From the NCBI GenBank assembly GCA_008360955.1, contig LUCM01009973.1, positions 1 to 64,000 of the forward strand: a DNA stretch of 64,000 bases, written 5' to 3'. Under the pieces are notes generated by a model that saw only the letters and a program-made list of their open reading frames with translations, had not been told where the DNA came from and did no database searches. Made by a program: the position numbers and the translations under genes. Origin of the DNA: Fasciolopsis buskii (lineage: Eukaryota > Platyhelminthes > Trematoda > Plagiorchiida > Fasciolidae). Below are positions 29,590-41,498 of the stretch, in pieces. Positions within the stretch are counted from its first letter, which is position 1; each line of letters opens with the position of its first letter.

Positions 29590-30095
29590 ACGGTTTTTGT
29601 GCCTCTATGACCTAACGAGCTAAACAGAATGGCTTATCTCAAGTCGAAGGTTCAATCCTGTCTAGGAAATCTATAGGTAGTAGTCTGACGATGTAGCCTG
29701 TTGGTTGGGTTGATTTGAATTGGCTACGAAGTCAGAAAATTAGGCGGAAGAATAACTAATCCGAGTGGATGGGTTTTTCGTTCAGCAATTTTTGCACTGC
29801 CTTGCGTACAGGTCTTTACTGGAATCAAAGGCTTTGGTCTTGAACCTTAGTCGTTTTCCTGCTTAATAGCTGGACTCCCTAGCAGTACTCATTCGACAAA
29901 CTTCAAGGAATATCTCAAACAATGCATTTCATACTGCACTGGTTGTCGTGCAGGGTAATCGGGACAGCACTGCCCATTGCTTCGAGCACGGTGAGTAGTA
30001 ATAAGCACGAACCTGCTCCGAGTTCCCGTGCTGGTTTTATACCCCACTTCCTTGTGGGCGAGATTTTCGAGTCAAAGGCTCCGGTTACGGTACCC
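29590..30095 (+). repeat. Interspersed repeat R4, copy 1 (tRNA-like head)
   Basis: Matches 57500-57950 in order along its length. 'tgcctctatgacctaacgagct' type blocks pair with 'tgcctccacgacccaaccagct'. 'agaataactaatcc' pairs with 'agaataataactaaccc', and 'cattgcttcgagc' with 'ctgttgcttcgagc'. The head contains a box-B-like 'aaggttcaatcct' at about 29648. No coding capacity. Confidence 0.6.
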
Positions 30096-30409
30096 AAAAG
30101 AAAACCCGTGTCTGAAGTTTGATCCGCCGCGAAGTATCGATCACTTGAATATCTCCGGCGCATTTACACAGGACCTTCCTAGTTTTCGTTCTTCCAATGT
30201 AGGGACCACGCAAGATGTCACGCAGAATTGCAACTTGATGATTTATCGGATTGCAGCATTAGTGGAAAGAGATAAGTGTGGATGCATCAGCTAAATTCAC
30301 TTGGTTGCCTTCACTGTCTGCACGGTCAACCAATTCGGGCAATAAGCATTCCTAGCTAGAGCTATTGAAGATATGCTTTTTCCCCGAAACGCGCTTATAG
30401 TATCCCACA
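30096..30409. other. Gap between repeat R4 and LINE
   Basis: No recognisable feature; may include decayed 5' LINE sequence. Confidence 0.3.
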
Positions 30410-32775
30410 TCAGCGACCACTGTGCGTATCCCAGGCCCAACTTCATCCAGTCTCTTCACTCTTCGCGTGTCTAATGATCGGGTGTCAAGCGCTCGTGGTC
30501 GGGTTGGCATTGGGATCGCTCCTAGCATGCTAGCGGAGCGCAGGAAACATCGGCTCATCTGGCGCCTCCCTTTGTCTTCAAGGCGTTGGACTCAGATTAG
30601 TCATGTTGCTGTCGGTCACTGGCGGCTGGAATCGATCCAAGTTTGCAGGTCATTCTGGTCCACACTCTTGGACTCAGATCATGCTTTAGTCCGCACCCCC
30701 TTTTTTCGCCTAGACTTTTGTCACACCCGCACAGAAGTCACTTTTCAACACAAGTGCTTTCCGTCTAAACGTTTAATGACGTTTTTGTCACAACTTAATG
30801 TGCAGGGTCCGAGTGAGCACTGGAAACAGATCAAAGAATCGGTGCACTTAGTGGCATCTACCACCCGGGACTCTTTGCTGCATAAACCTCAGAAACGATG
30901 GCTATCGTTAGCTTCAGTTGCTCTGTTAGATGCCCACATATCCGTCCCTCCGAATGAAACACAGTGAGAGGCCTAAATCCTTAAGACAACTGATCAGTAG
31001 CTTGAAAAATGACCACGAGCAGTGGTGGAAAGGAAAATGAAAAAGGCTTTGGCCTTCGGAAATAGTCGCGACGTTTACCGACTGATTAGGAATATTGCTT
31101 CATGGAAGCCGAAAGTATGCGAGGTGATTAAGGGATTTAACGCCACGCTGATTCACTCCCAGGAGCGTCGGACAGAAAACTTTAGGGAATAGTTTAATTA
31201 GTCCACGGCCACACTGAGTTTTCCACTCACGCCTGCAGGTGAACTAATGCGGATGAACATCAGTCCTCTATCCCAAAAGGAAGTGATCAGGGGATGGATT
31301 TTTCTGGAAAAACTCAAGGTAGCTGGACCAGATAAACTGTCATCATACTTCTTCAAGGATGGTGGCGCACTGTTGCCATCTAGATACTAGTTCTGGGACC
31401 AGTCTGGGAAAGTGAAGTGATTCCCTGGGACTTGTGTGAAACGGTGATAGATTCTCATGTGAAAGTCACGAACGAATTAGTTTGGTTAGAAATGCATCGA
31501 AACTAAGCGCTGGCCTTTTCTTGTACCGATTATATATTACTCGCATGCGTGAGAATCAAGCCGACTTCCATCCCAGTCATAGTAGTATCGCCCAAATTTT
31601 CGCCGTGACAGAATTTAGAACGCAGTCACATATTCCATAGATCCACGATTTCTGTCTTTCTTGATTTGAAAGCGGTGTTCGGTTCAATCGATCGTGCGAT
31701 TCTGTGGCACTGCCTTTCACTGCAACATGTGCGAAGAAAACAAATTGTACTCATCCAATCTCCGTATGGAAACAGCCGAGTTCGTGCTTACGGTGATCTT
31801 TCAATCGAGTTCACTAAGGTGTTCGTCAAGGGTGCCTCCTTTCAACTTCCCTTTTCAGTTGTCATTGTGGCCTTTATGGAGATAACCCTGTCCTCATGTG
31901 AGAATAGTGGCATTGATATTTGCTCGGACAAGAATCTGTCTGATTAAACGTGTGCCAGCGATATTGTGCTATTGAGTAAAGATTTAAGTAAGTTTCAAGT
32001 TTTCCTCAATCTTCTGAACGATAGCACAAGTATGTTTGGAATGCATTTTGCACCTTCGAAGTGTAAGATGCTGCTTCAGGACTGGATTGGCTTAAAGCTA
32101 AATTTTGTTCTTGCAAGCGAGCACCTGGATGAAGTGGACAGATTTAGTTGTATCTCACCCGGTGGTCGAATAATGGATGAAATGTCTTCGCGCATACAGA
32201 AGGCCCGATTGTCATTTGCTAATTTGAGGCATCCTTGCCGTCCGTGTGACATCCAGTTACCAATCAAAAGATGAGTATACGCATCAGCAGTCTGGTCGGA
32301 ATTGATCCACGATCCCGAAATAGGTCTGTTGAGAACAGAAGATATGCGAAGATCTCTGGGTTCTGAATACTATCGCCTTCGTAGTTTTCATGTAAAATGG
32401 TGGAAGCGTAAGATACTGGGTCCTAGGGTTCAGTCTTCATAACAGATGTTGAATATGAACAGGTTAAGTTGATTGGGACATTTGCGCATACCAACAAAAA
32501 GACTGCCTCGCTGTACGTTGTTCTTCGAGGCAGATAATGGTTGGCCAATGGTTCAAGGTGATCAGTCGATGACATAGGTAAAAGTAGGAAAGCTTTAACC
32601 AGTGAACTGGCTTGTGTATGTGCAGTTAGATTACAAAGCTGGGGTGCACGAGATCTCCCGATGCAACGGCCGGAGACAATAAGTGATATGACTCAGTGCC
32701 GCAGTCAGTGACGTTCTTACATTCCAAAAGCTATTTTTTCTGGATTATTATTATTGTTATTATTATTAATATTTC
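30410..32775 (+). mobile_element. LINE (family 1 relative), nearly full-length but dead
   Basis: Order of pieces: endonuclease end (SSRRWTQISHVAVGH, CRSFWSTLLDSDHALVRT) at about 30580-30700. Linker (KKALAFGNSRDVYRLI, then a block ending AGPDKLSSYFFKDGG) at 31040-31370. RT motif A (FLDLKAVFGSIDRAILWHC) at 31655-31715. Motif C is degraded (TCASDIVLLSK) at about 31950. GMHFAPSKCKMLLQDW is at 32038-32085, MDEMSSRIQKARLSFANL near 32170-32230, and a GHVLRM-like block near 32470. It ends in an (ATT)n tract at 32741-32775, a RTE-like short-repeat tail. Stops and frame changes are frequent. Confidence 0.8.
32741..32775. repeat. (ATT)n tail of the LINE
   Basis: ATT units with one G interruption directly after the decayed 3' end of the element. 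Confidence 0.6.
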
Positions 32776-33774
32776 GCAATCAATCTACACTAGTCCTGGT
32801 TCTTTCATCTGTCTGAACAAATGGTGCATGGTTAATAGTTGCACAAACTTGACTGTTTTAAAAGAATCAATGAAACATTTTTGCTTTTTTAAACGTTTTT
32901 TAGTCTCGTTCTTCCTGCTGAGTACATTCCAGACTGAGTTGAACAACTTTTGTCCGAACTTTTGACGTTCAGTCTCAATGATGACTAGCGTTTGAACTTC
33001 CGTGTGATGCTGTGAGCTGCGACAGAGATTTCCTATCAAGGAAAATGTCCAACGTACCGGGAGAAAGAAATTTATTTTCAGTATTTCTGGGAAATTACGT
33101 TTGTTTTGCTGCCTCGAAAATCGTCGTTTTTGACTTTTTCATTCGACATCGCTCAATATGTGTTACTAAAGCTGTACTTGTTATCGATTAATATGATCGC
33201 TTGTATCTGTGCCACGAGTCCTTGATACTGACGGTACTTGCTTGCAGGTTATGGAATATTTGTACTGTTTTCTACGACTTTTCCTAGGATAGTTACTAGG
33301 ATTGATCAACGCTGCACGCGCAGGTAGCGATTGTAGTAAATAATAACCAATTCCTAGGAATCTATATGCTTGTCAGTCTGACGTAGCCCGGAAACGTAGA
33401 CGCTAAACACACTTGTCTTGGAGATTAACTTAAGCAGTTTTTCACGACATGGTTCACAAAGGAGTGCAATTGGAGGGTCATTCACCGTTGCCACTAGGAC
33501 GCATTGCACCGGGGGTGAGTGCCGGCAATCATAATTCTGAAACTTGGATCGACATGTGGCCATATCTGATCTCATCATATCAGGTTTGGCAATCAGCCGG
33601 GTGATAACAAGTTGCCGTGTGTCACATGAATCTCGATAGGGCACTGTTTCGAGGTTCCTTTGATCTAATCAGAAATAACAAATGGTGAATCAGTGCTATT
33701 TTCTTCCTCAGATGTGAGTCTCGGAATCCAAACTAGGAACTAGGATCAATGACATGATTGCGCACCTGTTCAGG
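32776..33774. other. Stretch without recognised gene
   Basis: A 96-codon minus-strand frame (33354-33644) shows no known motif. Nothing else seen. Confidence 0.35.
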
Positions 33775-33915
33775 TGGGTCATTTTTTCATTATCTTTATT
33801 CTTCCTTTAGGGAAATTGCAGCGCACATTACTTTCAGGTAGGAGGTGTACACCTACAGGATATTGGCAGGTGGAGTGGCTGATCGGCTGTGGCCCGTGGG
33901 TGAACGCTTGGCCCC
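33775..33915 (-). mobile_element. tRNA-derived SINE (family S), diverged copy
   Basis: On the minus strand 'gccgatcagccactccacctgcca' aligns to the family's 'gccggtcaacttctccacttggca'. 'gcgctgcaatttc' and 'aaaggaagaataaagataat' match the 3' end. The box A half is missing. Confidence 0.55.
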
Positions 33916-34466
33916 CTAGTTACTACAACGACTGCTTTCTTCTCACGTTTATTGCTCCCCCTGACTCAAAAACATAAGTAACCCAACACTAGTAAATATT
34001 GAATGAAATCCTGTATCCTTAGCATGTTTAGATAAAAATATGCTCGAAGGGAAGTCAGAAACTGTGATTTGAGAAATCCTTTATTTGCTATGGAAGTTTA
34101 ATTCGTCTCCATCGGACGTTTGGCACGAAAATCAAAGCGCATATTTTTCTCAGTTGGACTAGCTTACGTAACAGGTGATCATTTCCTTCCACGTGTCAAC
34201 TAGGGTAAAATCTTTTCTCGTCCTCGCTCTCAAAAGATCATGCAACTAATCGGCACCGTATTACCATTCCATCACACGTTACTTTCTGATTGCTTCTATA
34301 CAAGACTTTGTGTAACTGCTGATTGATCACTGAGACGCCTAGAGAAATTTTCAGGTTTCATTTTTCAGCTCCAGTGATCCTCATACACCAAACTTAATGG
34401 GATCTCATGTGGATCCCTAAAGATCACGCTCACGTAGACCGGTTCCCTCTTTTGTGCCCCTACCGT
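33916..34466. other. Stretch without recognised feature
   Basis: No coding similarity, repeat or RNA gene seen. Confidence 0.35.
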
Positions 34467-34487
34467 TTATATATATATATATATATA
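34467..34487. repeat. TA microsatellite at edge of R1 copy 2
   Basis: About ten TA units next to the left end of R1. The right end also touches TA-rich sequence at 34794-34832. Confidence 0.8.
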
Positions 34488-34800
34488 CGTTCATATAGAA
34501 GTAGTGAGTAGTATCTGCATGCGTGAACGAAATTTGCCCGGGAGCACACGACCGGTTTCGCGGTTACTATCGCTCGTCAGGTATACGTACCCGGTATTCC
34601 CTTGTCCAAACATCTTTCTACTTGTACATCTCGAACTGGTATATCTCACCAGAATGGAATTTTTGGTTTCAGGAGTGTGCATGGAAGCTCTTCGTCGAAG
34701 AGTTCACAGAAGAACCACAACTGGGATTCGTTGATAGTTCTTTGTCAGTTGGGCTGAGTCAACCTTAGGAACAAGGACAGAATGCCCCAGAATATACAAA
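34488..34800 (+). repeat. Interspersed repeat R1, copy 2
   Basis: The best copy of the family. It is bounded by TA-rich tracts on both sides and matches 2505-2835 (inverted) end to end and 46775-47030 more loosely. It ends 'aatgccccagaatatac', the same end as copy 1. No significant open frame. Confidence 0.82.
34537..34596 (-). ncRNA. Hammerhead ribozyme, type I, in repeat R1 copy 2
   Basis: Minus-strand order: stem I 5' strand CCGGG...GTATAC; CTGACGA (34580-34574); stem II GCG/CGC (34573-34571 with 34562-34560) around an 8-base loop; GAA (34559-34557); the palindrome ACCGGT (34556-34551); C17 (34550); stem I 3' strand GTGTGC-T-CCCGG. Stem I pairs 6 bp, with two G-U, plus 5 bp across an internal loop. 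All conserved core bases are present and the triplet is GUC. Because stem III is a 6-base palindrome with no loop, activity would need two copies to pair (a dimeric or tandem transcript). Activity is inferred. Confidence 0.72.
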
Positions 34801-34832
34801 TGAATATGTTATACATATATACATATATATAC

Positions 34833-37344
34833 TGGAATGTGAACTTACCAAGATTAGGCAGTCGTAATTGTTCGATCTTTTGCTACAAAGCATAGGAAGA
34901 TCCTGAGATCTATGGACATTTTGGCAACGGGAGATGGTAAAGACTGTTTTATCGCTCGAAGGTCATTTAGTTCATTAGTGGTCTGGAACGATGGTATTTG
35001 TCTAGTGGTTTATGCAAGGACTGTGGTGGTGATTTCTTTTGGACATTCAAGCCCGTACTCCGGAATGCAGGTCTGATTTATGGCAATAACTATGTAGACG
35101 GCGGTGTGAATCCGATTGCAATTCACTCTAACATCTCTACATACAAAGCAGCAAGTGGAGATAAAAGTCTCGAAGATGACATTAGTAAGCCGTTCGGACA
35201 TTTGTTTCATCCAGTTGTATGCTCTAGGTCCTACGGATAAAGTGTTCGGACGACGCGGAGTCGACACCAAAGACTAAAAGGGATAACAGGGTCAAGAAAC
35301 CAAAATTCAATGGAAATGCTCATAACAAAAGCTTGGATCATGTATTCGTGAATTCAAATACTCGATACAAAAGACTACTGACTGTATTTATACCGGATGT
35401 TGCAGACCTATGCACAAACTGAAGAAGGTCCTCGAGAGGTTTTGAAGAAATACATCACTGACCAAGAGGCAAAATTTAAAGGTCTATTTGTTAGAGGACT
35501 GAAAATACCAGGTCACGTGGCAGTACCATGTGTGAATAGGGTTGATAGTAGGTAGTCAAGATCAGTGGTTATTTTTAGTGACACGAACAAAACTACCAGG
35601 CTGCCATAGAGACAGTTTGATTTTGTTGGTGATTTTGATGAACGTGAGCAATGGAACAAGATTTACGATAGCAGTCATTCAAACGTGCCTAGGACGTTTG
35701 CTTTCCATCCAAAATCTGGTTCTCTAAATGCAACTATTTCGGTTTATGGTCTACAATTCCGCATTGCATATCATTCTGTTATGACGGAAAACCTTATCCG
35801 GTTTAACCTCAATAAAAAAGAACACACGGGCGACAGAAACTCTACGAGACAACAAGTCAAAGCAATCACGTTCAGATTGACAAAACCACCGAACTGAAAG
35901 CTGCCCACGAAGTGGACAGAAAAAAGCGGATGACCAAATGTATGGATTGTTATCTTTTACATCACGTTTTGGACTGATTGACAATCTCACTGTACGTGAA
36001 ACGTTTTTATTTCTGTCTTTAGGCACGAATTCACAGATTAGTTTCTGCTGGCCCGCACATAGAAACTTTAAATGAATATTGTGGGATCCTTTTTGGGAAA
36101 TTGTTCATGCAGGAGAAGTATTAGGAAAACTCAATTTAGGCATTTTCAACTGTCAGTGTATTTTGTTGCTGTCGATTTATCTAAGGCAACCGTGTGCATA
36201 TTTTTACGTGTAAGGTTACGAAACATTTCATTTTGAGGATATTTTATGGTCTCTCATCCTCCTACACGATGGTATTTCATAATACCGTGAAATGAACTCA
36301 ACTAGGTATTTCATTACCACATTAGTGTCATTCAGTCGGTTCAGTTATCAAACCGTTAAGTTTGCACCAGTGTGTGCTCTGGTTGGGGTCGCTATTTCAC
36401 TGCACTTCCCATTCAAAAATAGGGAAACAGAGTGAGGGATCGATTGCAGAATACCAAGTTGAATGACTATACAAAACACTAATTATTATAAGGAGGTCAA
36501 TGATTAGTGCACGGAGCTGTGCCATCTATCGTCTCCAGTCATCGTTTGGCGTGATCTCGTGGATTCCACTCCGGTAGTCTAATTGAATCCAAATTAGCCT
36601 TTCCGTTGGTTAAGTTTGTCATGCAATCGACGGGCCATTTCGGCTCAGTTTCGAGCCACCAACTTCCTCGGTGTTCAGCTGACACTGAGGTAGTCATTCT
36701 GTATTATTGTAAACTGATGTTTCGTATTTAGTCCTCATATGTGGGTACGTTCAAAAAGGGACTGTTCAACGGTGTTTTGTTTACACTGTTGACTTGTATT
36801 TGCATTGGAAAAATTCGATAAATCAGATTTATGTGAATAAACTGGAACTTAACGAAACGGTGAAATTTCGATCGGTCTGAGTCCGCGCAATTCATCCTTT
36901 GAGGTGCTCGAAATTTTTTCCCCTAATGGGTAGTTGAAGAAATTGAATCCGTCCAAATTATTCACTATCTTCCCAACGCAAACCTTTCGAAAAACGGGGC
37001 AACCTAATTTCAAAAACAACACCGAGCATTTCTAACAAACTCGGTGTTCAGCTGAAATACCATATCAGCTTGAAAAATATTTCATGTAATGCTTGATTTT
37101 TTATCGCTTAGGTCAACATACTAATTGCTTGTTTGCATCTTGCTTTCTTTTGTAGCTATCAAAATGAAATTTGCTTTTTTTCTTTCCTGTTGAAACCGTG
37201 CCTTTACACGGCTTACATTCCGATTCGAATATTCTACGGAGAAACCAACTGCGTTTCGAGAATTTCTTAGGACAATTGTACACTTTTTTCTACACGTTTC
37301 ACTGTGGATTAATGATACAAATACATTTTATTATTGCTCTGCTT
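34833..37344. other. Stretch without recognised gene
   Basis: Several open frames of 60-90 codons (for example 34998-35240 plus, 35010-35270 minus, 35751-36026 minus) match no family I know. No transposon block seen. Confidence 0.35.
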
Positions 37345-37515
37345 TGGCCGACGACAGTCAAGTCAGTATGGTCGTGACCTTTGGACATCAGGTCTGCGGG
37401 TTCGAATCCGTCCACCACCGATCGATTTCCTCATTTGGTAGCCTCTTGTTGCCCGTTTCCCACGTCTTGAAAAATGACGCGCAACGCTATTTCATTAGTA
37501 AAGGAGATACAATAA
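37345..37515 (+). mobile_element. tRNA-derived SINE (family S)
   Basis: Box B is intact ('gcgggttcgaatccgtcc') and the body has 'atttcctcatttggtagcct'. The 3' end is 'atttcattagtaaaggaga'. Box A is altered. Confidence 0.8.
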
Positions 37516-38137
37516 GGTTATTAACTTTCAAGAATTGGTTTGCGGTGATTAATTAGTTATTGAATCGAGAATGTGACCAGCCATGGGAAAAAGCAACTTC
37601 GATGAAATTAAGCTGGACCACCACGATTTTGACCGTTTGTGGACACCGTCGTTTCAAGCAATCCGGTCCAAAGTGTTATTAACAAAATTTGGCCGACACA
37701 TCAAGGCTTGTGACAAATTTTTTGTTAAAGTTCCAACCTTTCTGATATGGATATAAGTCGTCGTTGGCTACACTATTTACGGAACATTTGGAACCTTACC
37801 CCTCTCTTATGTAATAACTGACACAATTCCGCAACACTTCATTCATCAAAAATCTTTTTTAAGAAGGAAGGGTTTATCAAGAAGAAATTCCTTTGAATCT
37901 TGGTGGCTAACTCAACCCGTTTAATAATGCATTCCATTTCCTTTTCTGCTCTCACTTGCGTAGTTTTTAGTATTCCGCATTATTGATTGAAATGTATTTC
38001 GCGTCAGTCTCTTATGCATTGATGCAGAGTATAATACAAATTAAATGTACCAATTCACTTTGGGAAATCAAAGAATTAGTGAAATATGACTTTGTCGGTT
38101 TACGCCGGGCTTGAACTGAACGGTTCTTACTTGAAAT
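37516..38137. other. Stretch without recognised feature
   Basis: Nothing recognisable. Confidence 0.35.
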
Positions 38138-38275
38138 GGCCGACGGCGGTCAAACGGATAAGGTCGTGGCGTTTGGACGTCCTTCCCACTTGGCAGCCAT
38201 CTGCTGGCTGCGGCTCCCTTCCTGAAAAAATGATGTACACTTTTGTTTCATTAATGAAGGAAGTAGAAGATAAAC
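38138..38275 (+). mobile_element. tRNA-derived SINE (family S) with box B deleted
   Basis: The head 'ggcggtcaaacggataaggtc' (box A) runs to 'gtggcgtttggacg', then jumps to 'tccttcccacttggcagcc'. The box B segment of about 40 bases is lost. The 3' end 'ttcattaatgaaggaagtag' is present. The 150-codon minus-strand frame over it (38127-38579) is chance. Confidence 0.82.
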
Positions 38276-39066
38276 GATTGTTCGCTCGTCGCATATATCT
38301 TATTGGAACACGGGTTTTTAAATCGAAACACATGCCCAGAGGCTTCAAAGTTCGACCGAATCGGCGGTCGAAATACTGGCCCACTTCGTGGTTCAACAAA
38401 TGAGGACAGGAGAGGTACTTCACGTGGCAGTTGTTTTGATATTGTTTCAAATCGTTAATGACTTTGTTTGGCTGGGATACAGCTGAGGTTAGAATCCAAT
38501 CGATGCATTTGTCATACATCACGAAGGCGGAAAACGTCTCTCGGAATGCCATCAAATTTGATCTAGTTTGATTATCCAAACAGCAACAAGTATTTTTTCA
38601 TGAACTTTGGAAACCAATATCTAACTTGGCTTTTGCACGTTTCTACAAAACCCCTGCGTGATCTTGTATGCTGGTTTGATCCAAATGACTAGGCTCTTGA
38701 CCTTGAACGTTGACATCACACCTCCACGGATAGTTTCATCATTAAGAAGTACCTCATTTTCTCTTATCTAGGTGGTTAGTCTATGACATAATATTGACCA
38801 CATCCCTCCATAAAGCAATCTCATAACTAAGTGAAACTAGCAGTATGGACATTAGCAGGAAGCTAATGCCTTGAGAGTCCTCTTTCGGTATCGGCTGCCT
38901 TACGGAATGAAAATAGCCTGCAGCTAGGAAATGTCTTTTTTGTTCTCACATAATCCCTTTGAACACCTTGAAAGGTTCTGTTGTCGTTCGTCCAAATGCA
39001 CCGTTTTTTTCTGCCCCTGGTTTAACTTTTTGAATGCATTATTCTTCCAAACACCTACGCATCAGC
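38276..39066. other. Stretch without recognised feature
   Basis: Nothing recognisable. Confidence 0.35.
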
Positions 39067-39092
39067 GTGTGTGTGTGTGTGTGCGCGTGTGT
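39067..39092. repeat. GT microsatellite
   Basis: About 13 GT units with one GCGC interruption. Confidence 0.9.
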
Positions 39093-39261
39093 TCAACTAC
39101 ATGTATACTGTCAGCGAGGTTATGAGCAATTGTTCATTCCGGATGCTCACATGATCAACTGACTCATCGGAGTTGATGTGAGCACATTTGAATTGAACGG
39201 TGTTGGTGAGTGAGCACACAGCAATCGCTATTCTGATGCTCCTTAACCCCGATGATCACAT

Positions 39262-39262
<1 letters not shown>

Positions 39263-39312
<50 letters not shown>

Positions 39313-39325
39313 TGCACACACACAC
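39263..39325. repeat. CA microsatellite
   Basis: About 23 uninterrupted CA units (39263-39309), then a short break and six more units. Confidence 0.95.
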
Positions 39326-41342
39326 GGGACAAATTAAACTGGATGATTGAGGTGAGTCGATGACACATTTTATTGTCATTTTAACTAGAGTGACCCTGTC
39401 TAGCACTGAAATGTACGTTGTCTAACAAACGGGATATAAGTTCTAGTGGATTTGATGACACATGCAGTATACTATCCGTTTGGTATTTATCGGACAAAGT
39501 TGAAGCGATTTACACAAATAAACAAAATTGATCAACTCCAACAAGTAACCAGGCGAATGATGATGTGTATTTGGTATTTCTACTTGGTCAATTCAACGTA
39601 GCAATGACACTGCTCGGGTGATCTACGTACCGCGAGATTATATTCAATCCCTGGCTGTGCACTTTATGTCTCATGACAGTTAGTATGTACGCTTTTTAAT
39701 GTTAGATTGGCGATTCATTGAATAACCTCCAGGATGAGTGAAGAATGCTAATTGCACTTAGGTGACAAAATACTGGTTTGGATGTCCGAACCGCCAATCT
39801 CCAAAGAGAACAGCAATTAATGCGGTTTGTTGTCAGTATGCGTGTAAGTTACATTCTTTGACGTTACATTGTCTAGCAGGTTCATCACTTCACATCAGTC
39901 CGTCAGATCCCCCGTCATATTTCACATGGAAATGATATTTTCTTTTGTGTTCATTCCGAATCTGTTGTTTGACTGGTCATTCATCCACCCTAAAGCAATT
40001 TCACCTTTTGAGCAGTGGTTCCATCAAAACCGGTTCGTAGTTTTCGAAATATTTCAATTTATCAACTTGATAAATTCCCAATCAGTCTGGAATAAAGCAC
40101 CCACGGGATTTGGATGACATAACCCTGTTTTTGCACTTGATAGGCAGACGTATAATTTGTGGTACACGCCTCGAGGTCAATCACGGCAAATTTCGACTGT
40201 GGTAATCCAGATGTGAGAAAGCACCCGGTCGGCCGAGAGGGGTATTGGCATCTCAGATTCATGCAAAACCTAATACGCATGCGTGGGTTACGTTTGTGGG
40301 GTGTGAGGATGGAACTAATCGACCGTTTTATTGCTCTGTTCTATTTGTCAACATTGGCACAGCTCAGAAAACCACTTTTTCAAGCCCCTAGTGTCCCCAC
40401 GATGATGGACCGTCTAACATTGTAAACAGAGGGGACCGGAACCACCGTCCCATTCCATTCAGTTCAATCATACAATTCACTGTTCACATAACTGGTGCGT
40501 TTTTCTGTGTGCATCACCCAAAGCCAAAATGTGCGAGTGATGATGACTCATACAGTTTGCCCTGACGGCCAGGCCAAACGCAAACGCACGGACACACACA
40601 CACACACATACACGCACATACACACACGCAAATGCAGACATACAACATCTGCATCCTAGTCACGTGCATTAGCGAGTAATGACTAGCCTTCAGGAAGGCC
40701 CAATTTCCTGCCCATTTGTTCAAGAGGAATACAGCAAATGTGACGGGTTGGGCTTTATTTAGGCAACACAGCGCGTCAGCTTGACGAACTCGCCAGTGGA
40801 GCCAAGACACTTGAGCCTCTTTTCTAAATTATTACCGTCATAAGTCGTGTCCACGCTGCTCCGCCTCTAGCACACAGGAGTGTCTAGTAGAATGAGTGCA
40901 TAAGTATGAACATTGATGAAGTTGGTCAATCTAATTTCTATCTGCTCCGGACAAGACGACATATGGCACGTGAAGGAATCGGATGGCCGGTGTACTTATT
41001 CGCGAACTGCTGAAGTCTAGAACTATAAAAAAAACGGGAAATCCGTTAAATGATTTCATAGTTTCGGTTTTTACCTATCTCTGGTCGGTCCATATTCAGG
41101 TTGATATGAGATCCGTCGCCGGATGGGTTGCATTCGACAGAATGACGCAAAAATTGTTAAGACGATTGGATATGTTCCAAAAGAAAATTCATCTTTTTCG
41201 TCCGGGGTCCAGTTAAAATATTCCGACTGAGAACAAGAGAATCGGTCGCAAATTTTGTCATCGCAATGTCTGAGTCAGCATTATTCTTGGTCAGTATCGC
41301 CAAGACACTGTAGATTCGATTTCGTATACGAGATCGAACTGA
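39326..41342. other. Stretch with a second CA microsatellite, no gene recognised
   Basis: An interrupted CA/CG-rich microsatellite lies at 40592-40630. No coding similarity or other repeat recognised. Confidence 0.4.
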
Positions 41343-41498
41343 TCGGTGATGGTCAGACGGATAAGGTTGTGACTTTTGGATGTGAAGGTCGCTGGTTCGA
41401 ACGTTACCACCGCCGGCCATCTTTCACCACATGGTAGCCCTCATATGGCCTTGGCTCCTTTCCTGAAGAATGATATTCACTATTGTCTTGAGGATAGA
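41343..41498 (+). mobile_element. tRNA-derived SINE (family S)
   Basis: 'ggtcagacggataaggttgt' (box A), 'gctggttcgaacgttaccac' (box B with changes), 'cgccggccatc' and 'cacatggtagccct' are clear. The last 3' bases are diverged. Confidence 0.8.

Noticed and set aside
38127..38579. 150-codon minus-strand frame as a gene
   Set aside because: Half of it is the antisense of a SINE; the rest has no motif.
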